DNA of 59,756 bases, taken from assembly GCF_015278125.1 (NCBI RefSeq), contig NZ_JADILO010000034.1, forward strand, positions 113-59,868, given 5' to 3'. Origin of the DNA: Vibrio fluminensis (GTDB taxonomy: Bacteria > Pseudomonadota > Gammaproteobacteria > Enterobacterales > Vibrionaceae). The position numbers and the translations under genes were made by a program. Positions 16,135 to 24,902 of the stretch are shown piece after piece (position 1 is the stretch's first letter; the number at the start of each line of letters is the position of its first letter). The notes below the pieces were generated by a model, which was not told the origin of the DNA, did no database searches, and worked only from the letters and a program-made list of their open reading frames with translations.

Positions 16135-18309
16135 TTAGAGTTTTTCTAATCGCGCGTAAGCGGTGACTAGCCACTTAATGCCTTCACCATTAAAGGCGAC
16201 TTGCACACGGCTTTGTGGACCACTGCCTTCAAAATTAATGATGGTACCTTCACCAAATTTAGGGTGTAGTACACGAGAGCCTAGACTAAATCCTGTTTCG
16301 TTGAAGCTCTCTTTCACCACAGTTTGGCTAAAGCGGCCAGAGCTCGTAGGGCGGCTCACTTGCGCTTTCATACGTACTTCATCTAAGCAGCTTTCTGGCA
16401 ACTCTTTGATAAAGCGCGATGGTTTGTGATACTTATCTTGGCCATACAAACGGCGCATCTCAGCGTAAGTGATGTAGAGTTTTTCCATTGCACGAGTCAT
16501 GCCTACGTAGCAAAGACGGCGCTCCTCTTCCAAACGACCTGCCTCTTCCGCAGACATTTGGCTTGGGAACATCCCCTCTTCGACGCCAACCATAAACACC
16601 ATTGGGAACTCTAGACCTTTTGCACTGTGTAGCGTCATTAGCTGCACCGCATCTTCGAACTCATCCGCCTGACCTTCACCCGCTTCTAATGCAGCATGAG
16701 TCAAGAAAGCAGTGAGTTCACTCATCTCATCCGCTTCTTCAGGTTTTTCGAACTGGCGCGTTGCAGTCACCAATTCTTCCAAGTTCTCAATACGCGCCTT
16801 AGATTTTTCACCCTTCTCTTGCTCGTACATTGCGAACAAGCCCGAGTATTTAATCACATGGTCAGTTTGTTGATGCATTGGCATTTCACAAGTGTCATCT
16901 TCGAGTGCGTTGATCAACTCAATAAAGCGGCTTAGCGCACCAGCAGCACGGCCTGTCAGCACTTGCTCATCAATTAGAGCGATACTGGCTTCCCATAAAG
17001 TACAACCACGATCGCGCGCTGCAAAACGGACCGTCTCTAAAGTTTTGTCACCCAAGCCGCGCGTTGGTGTATTCACAATACGCTCAAACGCCGCGTCATT
17101 ATCACGGTTATTAATCAAACGCATATAACCTAATGCGTCACGAATTTCTTGGCGTTCGAAGAATCGCATCCCACCATAAATTCGGTACGGTAGGCCCGCT
17201 TGCAGCAAAGCTTCTTCCAGCACACGTGACTGGGCGTTATTACGGTACAACATGGCCGTATCGTTCAGTGCTCCGCCTTTGTCTTGCCATTCTTTAACTT
17301 TACCAACCGCAAAACGCGCTTCATCCAATTCGTTATAAGCAGAATAGACAGAAATTGGCTCGCCAACATTGCCGTCAGTCCACAGCTCTTTACCCATACG
17401 CTCAGTGTTATTGGCGATCAGAGTATTCGAGGCTTCTAGAATGGTTTTAGTCGAACGGTAGTTTTGCTCCAAACGAATGGTATTTACACTTGGAAACTCA
17501 AGGGTGAATTTTTCAATATTCTCAATTTTCGCCCCGCGCCAACCGTAGATAGATTGGTCATCATCACCAACGATCATCACGCGCGTATCTGGACCTGCCA
17601 TCATGCGTAGCCAAGCGTATTGGATATTGTTGGTATCTTGAAATTCGTCGACCAAAATATGCTTAAAGCGCGCTTGGTAGTGTTCACGAATTGCCGTCTT
17701 ATCACGCAATAACTCGTGAGTTCGTAGCAATATCTCCGCGAAGTCGACTAAACCTGCACGATCACACGCTTCTTGATAAGCGCTATAGAGCTGCAAATAG
17801 GTCTTGGTCACAGGATCGTGATAGGCATCAATGTGCTGCGGACGCAGACCTTCATCTTTCTTGCCGTTAATCCACCAGCAAACTTGGCGAGGTGGCCACT
17901 GCTTTTCATCCAGGTTTTGCGCTTTGATCAAACGCTTGAGCAAACGCTGCTGATCATCACTATCAATAATTTGGAAATCTTCCGGTAGCTTAGCGTCTAA
18001 GTAGTGTGCGCGCAGAATGCGATGACAGATGCCATGGAAAGTACCATTCCACATCCCCGATGCACTGCCCATCATCAACTCTTCGATACGCCCGCGCATT
18101 TCTGCTGCGGCTTTATTGGTAAAGGTTACCGACATAATCGAGAAAGGCGACGCTTGCTCAACAGACATCAGCCAAGCAATTCGGTGAACAAGCACACGAG
18201 TTTTACCACTCCCTGCTCCAGCAAGAACAAGCAGGTTTTCAATTGGAGCTGCAACGGCTTGACGCTGTTTATCGTTTAGACCGTCGAGAAGTAAAGAGGG
18301 ATCCATCAT
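16135..18309 (-). CDS. uvrD: DNA helicase II UvrD
   Basis: Superfamily 1 3'-5' helicase that removes the UvrC-incised oligonucleotide and UvrABC in excision repair and unwinds DNA in MutHLS mismatch repair. The 724 residues match E. coli (720). Walker A AGAGSGKTRVLVHR, VTFTNKAAAEM, Walker B in VDEFQDTN, DDQSIYGWRGA, QNYRST and VQLMTLHSAKGLEF are all present. The C-terminal Tudor-like tail ends VLHPKFGEGTIINFEG. The frame begins with two ATGs; the second (18306) matches the E. coli start. A related helicase, rep, lies at 37380-39395. Confidence 0.96.
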   Translation of the reverse strand: MMDPSLLLDGLNDKQRQAVAAPIENLLVLAGAGSGKTRVLVHRIAWLMSVEQASPFSIMSVTFTNKAAAEMRGRIEELMMGSASGMWNGTFHGICHRILRAHYLDAKLPEDFQIIDSDDQQRLLKRLIKAQNLDEKQWPPRQVCWWINGKKDEGLRPQHIDAYHDPVTKTYLQLYSAYQEACDRAGLVDFAEILLRTHELLRDKTAIREHYQARFKHILVDEFQDTNNIQYAWLRMMAGPDTRVMIVGDDDQSIYGWRGAKIENIEKFTLEFPSVNTIRLEQNYRSTKTILEASNTLIANNTERMGKELWTDGNVGEPISVYSAYNELDEARFAVGKVKEWQDKGGALNDTAMLYRNNAQSRVLEEALLQAGLPYRIYGGMRFFERQEIRDALGYMRLINNRDNDAAFERIVNTPTRGLGDKTLETVRFAARDRGCTLWEASIALIDEQVLTGRAAGALSRFIELINALEDDTCEMPMHQQTDHVIKYSGLFAMYEQEKGEKSKARIENLEELVTATRQFEKPEEADEMSELTAFLTHAALEAGEGQADEFEDAVQLMTLHSAKGLEFPMVFMVGVEEGMFPSQMSAEEAGRLEEERRLCYVGMTRAMEKLYITYAEMRRLYGQDKYHKPSRFIKELPESCLDEVRMKAQVSRPTSSGRFSQTVVKESFNETGFSLGSRVLHPKFGEGTIINFEGSGPQSRVQVAFNGEGIKWLVTAYARLEKL

Positions 18310-18565
18310 GGCTAAGCTACTGGTTATTTATACATAAAAGTTGATTATAACCTAAACAGCTAGGTGATATATGCAGAAAACCGAGAATTTTTTTCCATTT
18401 TTTTATTGCTTTCCCATCAAACAATTAGATAACAATTTTGCATCATTTGGCTAGCAAAAATAAATTTTATGAAAGTTTTCTGGCGGCTTTTCTATCCTAT
18501 TAAGTGAGCAAACTGTTGAACAGTCTGCCAAATTTAATCAAGGAAATCAGTCTGAGGAATCTACT

Positions 18566-18820
18566 ATGAAAAAGTCTAATCTAGCTGTAACTGCTGCAAT
18601 CACGGGTCTACTGGCTATGGGTACGCTTACGGCAGCACCAGCGGTCGCTGCTGAAAAAGAGAAATGCTATGGCGTATCTAAAGCCGGTAAAAATGACTGC
18701 GCAACCAAAACCAGCTCATGTGCTGGTACCGCTAAAGAAGATGGTCAGAAAGATGCATTTGTGGTGGTTCCGAAAGGTCTATGTGAAAAACTGGTTGGTG
18801 GTAGCACAGAGTCAGCTTAA
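18566..18820 (+). CDS. bufA1: Bufferin-type RiPP precursor peptide (DUF2282)
   Basis: An 84-residue exported precursor with an N-terminal signal peptide (MKKSNLAVTAAITG..., probable cleavage after AVA-A near residues 28-29). The mature core has four cysteines at 34, 45, 52 and 73 in the DUF2282 pattern: KCYGV, KNDCA, SSCAGTA, VPKGLCEKL. In characterised bufferins, cysteines of the core are converted by the DUF692 partner to heterocycles that bind copper, and the peptide is secreted to the periplasm. A GAGGA ribosome site precedes the ATG at 18566. It is the first gene of a four-gene operon with the oxidase 68 bp downstream; modification in this strain is inferred. Confidence 0.88.
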   Translation: MKKSNLAVTAAITGLLAMGTLTAAPAVAAEKEKCYGVSKAGKNDCATKTSSCAGTAKEDGQKDAFVVVPKGLCEKLVGGSTESA

Positions 18821-18888
18821 GTCTTGTATGACGCGCTGAGCTCAACGGCGCGTCATCTCTTTCATGCCATTTTTGCTAGGGATCAACC

Positions 18889-19752
18889 GTGACGACGACA
18901 TACTTTCACCCATCAATCGGAGTTGGATTACGCTCACCACATATCGACTATTTTTTAACTGAGCCTGCGCAACTCTCTTGGCTCGAGATCCACAGTGAAA
19001 ACTATTTTAAGCCAGATTCCATTGCTCGCCAGCAACTGCGCCAAATCCGCAATCATTACCAAATAAGCTGTCATGGTATTGGTTTATCACTGGGTAGCGT
19101 AGAACGAGTGAATCCGCTGCACATTAAACAGCTATGTCATTTAGTCGATGAAATTGAACCTATCTTAATCTCTGATCATTTAAGTTGGAGTGAAAATGGC
19201 GGGCACTATTTTAACGACCTACTGCCTCTACCCTATACGGAGGAAGCCTTAAGCGTGTTTTGTCGCAATGTACTGGAAGTGCAAGACGCACTTAAGCGCC
19301 CACTGCTAGTCGAGAACCCATCGAGCTACGTAAAATTCGCCCACTCCACCATTACTGAATGGGAGTTTCTCGCTGAAGTGCAACACAGAACCGATTGCCG
19401 ATTGCTGCTCGATTTTAACAATATTTATGTCTCCTCCTTCAATCATGGCTTTAGCTGCGAAACTTACCTCAGCGGCATTCCAAGCCATGCTGTCGATGAA
19501 ATTCATTTGGCAGGTTTTACCGTTAAACAACTAGAAAAAGGCGAGATTTGGATTGATACCCACAGCCGCCCTGTCAGTGATGAGGTTTGGCAACTATTTC
19601 AAAATTGGATTCACCACAATGGTCCACGACACACACTCATTGAGTGGGATTTAGATATTCCAACGCCAGAGGTATTGCTCGGCGAGGCACGTAAAGCGAG
19701 CCAAATCCTAATTGGTTGTGAGACAAAAGAGTCATTCAAGGAGGCGCTATGA
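18889..19752 (+). CDS. bufB1: Multinuclear non-heme iron oxidase (DUF692/MNIO), bufferin-modifying enzyme
   Basis: A 287-residue TIM-barrel enzyme of the DUF692 family (MNIO), which uses two or three iron ions to oxidise cysteine residues of a partner peptide. The family metal-binding segments are in order: EIHSENYF near residue 33, CHGIGLSLGS near 62, ISDHLSW near 94, LVENPSSY near 140, LLLDFNNIYV near 172, EIHLAGF near 204, DTHS near 223 and IEWDLDIP near 253. The start is GTG at 18889 with AGGGA upstream. It overlaps the next gene by ATGA. The partner substrate is almost certainly the DUF2282 peptide immediately upstream. Confidence 0.9.
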   Translation: MTTTYFHPSIGVGLRSPHIDYFLTEPAQLSWLEIHSENYFKPDSIARQQLRQIRNHYQISCHGIGLSLGSVERVNPLHIKQLCHLVDEIEPILISDHLSWSENGGHYFNDLLPLPYTEEALSVFCRNVLEVQDALKRPLLVENPSSYVKFAHSTITEWEFLAEVQHRTDCRLLLDFNNIYVSSFNHGFSCETYLSGIPSHAVDEIHLAGFTVKQLEKGEIWIDTHSRPVSDEVWQLFQNWIHHNGPRHTLIEWDLDIPTPEVLLGEARKASQILIGCETKESFKEAL

Positions 19753-20519
19753 AGCTTGCTGAGCTGCAACATCAATTCGCTAGCGCCTTACACTACCAAG
19801 CGAAAGGTGAAGAGTGCCAAATTATCAGTGACCACTTTACTGCAGACGAGCGCATGCAGATCTACCGCAATAACTTCGTGATGAGCTTAAGTGAAGTTTT
19901 GGAGGCAACGTATCCTATGGTGAAGGCTCTCTTGGGAGAAGAGTGCTTCGCGCAAATCGCGCGCCACCATGTGCTTAATTACCCTTTGACCAGTGGCGAT
20001 GTTACCCATTATGGCGAACATTTTGACCAGTCACTCAACACTTTTCCTACGGTGATCCAAGCCGCTCCTTATATCGGAGACGTGGCTCGTTTTGAATGGG
20101 GATTGGATTTAACACAACAAAGATTTTCGCGCCAACCGCTCGGCAGCCACACTCTCGACCAACTTGCCACATTACCTGTCGAGCAGCATGGTCAAATTCG
20201 TTTTCAGCTCCATCCAGATGTCGTGTTATTTACTAGCACCTATGCCACTTTTGCTCTCTACCAAGCGATTTACCACAATCCAGATGAGCTTGCCAAGCTG
20301 GATATTCAACGTCCACAACAAGGTGTATGTGCTTGCAATCAAGCAGGAGAATCCTGGAATCTTGCGGTTGAAGAAGAGGTCTATCAACTGCTTACCAGCA
20401 TCGCTAAAGGGCTCACCTTACAAGAAATCGACCCCGTTTATCTCACTGCCCTCAATCAACTGATTGAGCTCAATTTGATTGCTGGATTTTCCTTATCCCA
20501 ACAATCAAACCCAAGTTAA
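19749..20519 (+). CDS. bufC1: DUF2063 partner protein of the MNIO oxidase
   Basis: A 256-residue cytosolic protein with an N-terminal DUF2063 domain (DERMQIYRNNFVMSLSEVLEATYPMVKALLGEECFA). In MNIO systems this protein binds the DUF692 oxidase and presents the precursor peptide, acting in place of a RiPP recognition element. Its ATG overlaps the bufB1 stop and follows an AAGGAGG ribosome site, so the two subunits are translationally coupled. The C-terminal half (VEEEVYQLLTSIAKG) has a winged-helix-like predicted pattern. The family call is strong; the exact role here is inferred from studied homologues. Confidence 0.88.
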   Translation: MKLAELQHQFASALHYQAKGEECQIISDHFTADERMQIYRNNFVMSLSEVLEATYPMVKALLGEECFAQIARHHVLNYPLTSGDVTHYGEHFDQSLNTFPTVIQAAPYIGDVARFEWGLDLTQQRFSRQPLGSHTLDQLATLPVEQHGQIRFQLHPDVVLFTSTYATFALYQAIYHNPDELAKLDIQRPQQGVCACNQAGESWNLAVEEEVYQLLTSIAKGLTLQEIDPVYLTALNQLIELNLIAGFSLSQQSNPS

Positions 20520-20529
20520 GGAGAACACC

Positions 20530-20979
20530 ATGACCACCAAAACCATGCTTGAGACCTATGATGATCTGATCGGCAAATTGCAATGCGTGTTCGTTCCACT
20601 CCTGTTATTGTTTTGCCGTTTGTGGGTCGCTTGGGTGTTTTTCAATTCCGGCTTAATCAAAATCAGCTCATGGGATAGCACCCTCTACCTCTTTGAGTTG
20701 GAATACCAAGTGCCACTATTGCCTTGGGAATTAGCCGCGTATATGGGGACTGCCGCCGAGCTTATCCTGCCCGTATTTCTCGCATTCGGCTTACTCACTC
20801 GCCCAATGGCAGCCATCTTGTTTGTCTTCAATATTATCGCGGTGGTCTCTTACCCATTACTGTGGGAAAAAGGCTTCTATGACCACCAGCTATGGGGCTT
20901 AATGATCTTAATCGTCATCGTTTGGGGACCCGGTCCAATATCCCTCGATAAGCTGATTAAATCCAAGCTACAAAACTGA
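20530..20979 (+). CDS. DoxX-family membrane protein of the bufferin operon
   Basis: A 149-residue inner-membrane protein of the DoxX family with about four hydrophobic spans (LLLLFCRLWVAWVFFNSGLI, AAELILPVFLAFGLL, AILFVFNIIAVVSYPL, LMILIVIVWGPGPISL). DoxX proteins are frequent fourth members of bufferin/MNIO operons, where a redox or quinone-linked role is suspected but not proven. The start at 20530 has an AAGGAG site overlapping the end of bufC1, 10 bp after its stop. A terminator 35 bp downstream closes the operon. Confidence 0.87.
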   Translation: MTTKTMLETYDDLIGKLQCVFVPLLLLFCRLWVAWVFFNSGLIKISSWDSTLYLFELEYQVPLLPWELAAYMGTAAELILPVFLAFGLLTRPMAAILFVFNIIAVVSYPLLWEKGFYDHQLWGLMILIVIVWGPGPISLDKLIKSKLQN

Positions 20980-21013
20980 TTGCCTAACCACCAACGCATC
21001 GCTCCTAAACGCA

Positions 21014-21040
21014 AAAAGCCTTCCAACCGGAAGGCTTTAA
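21014..21040 (+). terminator. Intrinsic terminator of the bufferin operon
   Basis: A perfect 10-bp stem AAAGCCTTCC/GGAAGGCTTT with a 4-nt loop, followed by a short A/T-rich tract. Confidence 0.75.
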
Positions 21041-21057
21041 TATTTCTAATCAATCTA

Positions 21058-21500
21058 ATTCAACACTCAGCCAAACTAATTGGCGTTGTAGCTAGGCGTC
21101 CAAGAAGCAAAGCCTCACTAAACTTAACCATTCCTTTAAAAACAGTGACTAGAAGTGAAACTGCTTCACACTGACTTGGCAAACCAATTACCAAGCCAAA
21201 CTAGTTGGCGTTGTAGCTAGGCGTCCAAGGAGCAAAGCCTCACTAAACCTGACAATTCTCAAAGCAGTTGAGAGTTTCTGCTAGGCAGCAAAGTTTCGCT
21301 ATCTAGGAGCATAGAAAACTATTCTTTTAAGAACAGTGACTAGAAGTGAAACTGCTTCACACTGACTTGGCAAACCAATTGCCAAGCCAAACTAGTTGGC
21401 GTTGTAGCTAGGCGTCCAAGGAGCAAAGCCTCTGAACATAGACAAACTATGTGATGAGGTTTGCGAGCGTAGGACAACAACGCTACAGCGCCAAATAGGC
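21058..21500. repeat. Tandem intergenic repeat block, 191-bp period, with ERIC-like palindrome
   Basis: Two 101-bp copies at 21141-21241 and 21332-21432 differ at one base (A/G) and are spaced 191 bp apart. A partial third copy lies at about 21071-21130. Each contains GGCGTTGTAGCTAGGCGTCC and AGCAAAGCCTC. The last copy continues into a long imperfect palindrome (about 21385-21497). Its apex is CATAG-ACAAA-CTATG and its arms return as ACAACGCTACAGCGCCAA, giving one full hairpin element; the others are half elements. No coding capacity. It lies between the convergent bufferin operon and prlC. Confidence 0.85.
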
Positions 21501-21504
21501 AGGG

Positions 21505-23547
21505 TTAGGCTAGGATACCTGAGTGGCGTAACAAAGCATCAATCTCCGGCTCTCTGCCACGGAAACGCTTAAACAGCTCCATCGGCTCTTCACTACCGCC
21601 CATCTCTAGGATGTTATTGAGGAAGCTTTGTCCAGTCTCTTTGTTAAAGATACCTTCCTCTTCAAAGCGTGAGAACGCATCTGAAGAAAGCACTTCAGCC
21701 CATAGGTAGCTGTAGTAACCTGCGCTGTAACCACCTGCAAAAATATGGCTAAAGCTGTGCGAGAAACGGTTCCACTCTAGACCTGGTAGTACGGCGACTT
21801 TCGACTTCACCTCGGCTAACGTTTCTAGCACGCGAGGGCCGACTTCTGGGTCATATTCTGTGTGTAGCGTGAAATCAAACAAGCCAAACTCTAGCTGACG
21901 CAGAATAAACATCGCAGATTGGAAGTTCTTCGCCGCGAGCATTTTATCGAGCATCTCTTTTGGTAGTGGCTCACCGGTCTCATAGTGACCAGAGATAAAC
22001 GCTAGCGCTTCTTCTTCCCAGCACCAGTTTTCTAGGAACTGACTTGGTAGCTCTACCGCATCCCATGGCACACCATTGATACCTGACACCGCGCCGGTAT
22101 TCACTTGCGTTAGCATATGGTGGATACCATGACCAAATTCGTGGAATAGCGTCACTAACTCATCATGAGTAAAGAGCGCTGGCTTATCACCGACTGGTTT
22201 ATTGAAGTTACAAGTTAGGTACGCCACTGGCGTCTGTAGCTCACCATCCAGTGTGATACGGCGACCACGACAGTCATCCATCCATGCACCGCCACGTTTG
22301 TGCTCGCGCGCGTACAAATCAAGATAGAAGCTACCACGCAGTGTCTTCTCACTATCAAAGATATCGAAGAAACGCACTGACTCATGCCAAGTATCGACCC
22401 CTTGACGCTCAGTCACTGTCATGCCGAAGACGCGGTTCAATACTTCAAATAGACCACTCACGGCTTTCTGCTCTGGGAAGTAAGGGCGCAGCTCTTCATC
22501 AGAAATTTGGAACAAGTGCTGCTTCTGTTTTTCGCTGTAATAAGCAATATCCCAAAGGTTGAGCTCAGAGACACCAAATTCACTTTGAGCAAATTGACGC
22601 AACTCTTCCACTTCACGCTCACCTTGCGGTTTTGCTTTGGTGGCTAAGTCATTGAGGAAGCCAAGAACCTGCTCTGGCGTTTCCGCCATTTTGGTTGCAA
22701 GTGATTTTTCACTGTAAGTGCCAAAGCCAAGCATACGTGCAATTTCGTAACGCAGTTTAAGCTTCTCTGCGATGATTTCACTGTTGTCCCATTTACCGGC
22801 GTTTGGACCGCGATCAGATGCGCGCGTTACGTACGCTTCGTACAACTCTTGGCGCAGCGCTTGGTTATCACAGTAAGTCATCACGGGTAGGTAAGATGGG
22901 ATATCTAACGTCAGTAGATAACCATCGAGCTCTTTTGCCTGTGCGGCAGCTTGGGCTGCTGCAAGTGCAGACTCTGGCATACCCGCTAACTCTTTCTCGT
23001 CTGTGATGTGCTTAGTCCAACCCATGGTTGCATCGAGCACGTTGTTTGAGAATTGCGAGCCGAGCTCAGACATACGTTTGCTGATCTCGCCGTAACGACG
23101 TTGCTCTTCAGCTGGTAAACCAATACCCGATAATTCAAAGTCACGCAGTGAATCGGTAATGGTTTTTTGCTGCGCTTGGCTTAGTGTGGCAAAGGCATCG
23201 CTACTCTTAATCGCTTTGTAAACATCAAACAAACCTTTGTGCTGACCAACCCAAGTACCATACTCAGATAAAATTGGTAGGCAGCTTTCGTACGCTTCGC
23301 GCAACTCATCGCTGTTCATCACTGAGTTCATATGGCTCACTGGTGACCAAATGCGGCTTAGGCGATCATCCATCTCTTCAATTGGCGCAACAACAGACTC
23401 CCAAGTTGGCTCACTAGCGTCTGCCATTACTTGCTCAATTTTGTCACGGCAATCGCTAATCGCTTGCTCGACTGCAGGCTTGATATGCTCAGGTTTGATC
23501 TGAGAGAAAGGCGGTAAGTCGGTAAAGGTAAGAAGCGGATTAGACAT
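21505..23547 (-). CDS. prlC: Oligopeptidase A (M3 family metallopeptidase)
   Basis: Cytosolic zinc oligopeptidase that degrades short peptides, including cleaved signal peptides. The 680 residues equal E. coli OpdA/PrlC. The zinc motif HEFGHGIHH (HExxH) lies near residue 470 with the downstream glutamate in LPSQFLENW. The start at 23547 gives MSNPLL with an AAGGAA site; the upstream in-frame ATG lacks support. It faces the repeat block at its 3' end, and no clear terminator of its own was found. Confidence 0.94.
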   Translation of the reverse strand: MSNPLLTFTDLPPFSQIKPEHIKPAVEQAISDCRDKIEQVMADASEPTWESVVAPIEEMDDRLSRIWSPVSHMNSVMNSDELREAYESCLPILSEYGTWVGQHKGLFDVYKAIKSSDAFATLSQAQQKTITDSLRDFELSGIGLPAEEQRRYGEISKRMSELGSQFSNNVLDATMGWTKHITDEKELAGMPESALAAAQAAAQAKELDGYLLTLDIPSYLPVMTYCDNQALRQELYEAYVTRASDRGPNAGKWDNSEIIAEKLKLRYEIARMLGFGTYSEKSLATKMAETPEQVLGFLNDLATKAKPQGEREVEELRQFAQSEFGVSELNLWDIAYYSEKQKQHLFQISDEELRPYFPEQKAVSGLFEVLNRVFGMTVTERQGVDTWHESVRFFDIFDSEKTLRGSFYLDLYAREHKRGGAWMDDCRGRRITLDGELQTPVAYLTCNFNKPVGDKPALFTHDELVTLFHEFGHGIHHMLTQVNTGAVSGINGVPWDAVELPSQFLENWCWEEEALAFISGHYETGEPLPKEMLDKMLAAKNFQSAMFILRQLEFGLFDFTLHTEYDPEVGPRVLETLAEVKSKVAVLPGLEWNRFSHSFSHIFAGGYSAGYYSYLWAEVLSSDAFSRFEEEGIFNKETGQSFLNNILEMGGSEEPMELFKRFRGREPEIDALLRHSGILA

Positions 23548-23816
23548 AATGCATTCCTTATGTTTGCACAAAGCGAACTGACGAGTTCGTTTGAAATTTA
23601 ATAATCACGTCTATGTTAAATATAGGTAAGTTAAGTGATTTTCAATAGTCATCTCGATGATTATGCTCACAAGCCAAGCGAAATAACGGCGCTGGCTAAG
23701 CAAAAAACCGGCTTAGGCCGATTCGCCAATACTGCCCCTAACCCTCACTTAGGTATATACTAAGCGCAATTGTTAATCCTAAGATCATGGTCAAAAGACC
23801 GTTTCGAGAGTGTCCC

Positions 23817-24656
23817 TTGCTGAGTTATCGTCACAGTTTTCACGCTGGCAACCATGCCGATGTCGTAAAGCACATTGTGCAAAGCCTTATCCTTGATGCC
23901 CTAAAGCAAAAAGATAAGCCTTTTGTTTACCACGACACCCATTCTGGTGTGGGTCGCTATGACTTAACCCACGAATGGTCAGAGAAAACCGGTGAATACA
24001 AACAAGGTGTTGCTCGTATTTGGGATACCCCAAATATTCCTGAAGATATCAAAAGCTACATTGACTCGATTAAGACGCTTAACAACGGTGATGCTCTGCG
24101 TTACTACCCTGGCTCACCACGTGTTGCTCGTGCGCAAATTCGTCCACAAGACCGCATGGTGCTCACTGAACTTCATCCAAGCGATCATCCATTACTTGAG
24201 CAAGAATTCGAACGCGATCACCAAGTCAGCATCTACAAAGAAGATGGTTTTAAACGCTTAAAAGCGAGCTTGCCACCGCAAGAGCGCCGCGGTTTAGTGC
24301 TGATTGATCCACCATATGAACTCGCGAAAGAGTATCGCGATGTGGTTCAAGCGATTTATCAAAGTCATAAACGCTGGGCGACGGGCATTTACGCAATTTG
24401 GTACCCAGTGGTAAATCGCTGTGATATCGAAGATATGATTGAAGGCTTAGAAGGGCTTGGTATTCGCAAGATCCTACAAATTGAACTCGGTGTCTCTCCA
24501 GATACCAACGAGCGCGGCATGACTGCATCCGGCATGATTGTAATTAACCCGCCTTGGAAACTAGAGAGCCAAATGCAAGAAATCTTGCCATTCCTGCAAG
24601 AAGCGATTGCACCGGTAACAGGTCACTGGAAAGTCGACTGGATTGTGCCGGAATAA
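23817..24656 (+). CDS. rlmJ: 23S rRNA (adenine-2030-N6)-methyltransferase RlmJ
   Basis: Methylates A2030 of 23S rRNA with S-adenosylmethionine. The 279 residues match E. coli RlmJ (280). The N-terminus LSYRHSFHAGNHADVVKHIV, the SAM segment HDTHSGVGRYDL and the catalytic DPPYE (N6-adenine methyltransferase class) near residue 164 are present. The start is set at TTG 23817 because it aligns with the E. coli MLSYRHS start and has GAGAG just upstream. The ATG ten codons earlier would add an unrelated basic stretch. Confidence 0.93.
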   Translation: MLSYRHSFHAGNHADVVKHIVQSLILDALKQKDKPFVYHDTHSGVGRYDLTHEWSEKTGEYKQGVARIWDTPNIPEDIKSYIDSIKTLNNGDALRYYPGSPRVARAQIRPQDRMVLTELHPSDHPLLEQEFERDHQVSIYKEDGFKRLKASLPPQERRGLVLIDPPYELAKEYRDVVQAIYQSHKRWATGIYAIWYPVVNRCDIEDMIEGLEGLGIRKILQIELGVSPDTNERGMTASGMIVINPPWKLESQMQEILPFLQEAIAPVTGHWKVDWIVPE

Positions 24657-24671
24657 TCCCATCACCTTTAG

Positions 24672-24702
24672 AACGCAGCGATTCTTCTCGCTGCGTTTTT
24701 TT
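24672..24702 (+). terminator. Intrinsic terminator of rlmJ
   Basis: An AACGCAGCGA/TCGCTGCGTT perfect stem and T run directly after the gene. Confidence 0.9.
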
Positions 24703-24902
24703 ATCCGCTTATTCCTCTTTATATGACTCTCATCGCTATTTGTCATAAGCAATATCACTTTTTCCCATTTAGCAAATTGCTAGATTCGATTTATGATAGC
24801 AACATAGGATCGATGGCAATAGATATGGTGATGTTGAGTTAGCAACTACCCACCCCAATGTAACTATTGTCAGACAAAATTAATAAGCTCTTGGAGAAAG
24901 TA

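Noticed and set aside
21058..21500. CRISPR-like array
   Set aside because: The repeats are 101 bp with a 191-bp period, nearly identical between copies, with no short spacers and no cas genes nearby.
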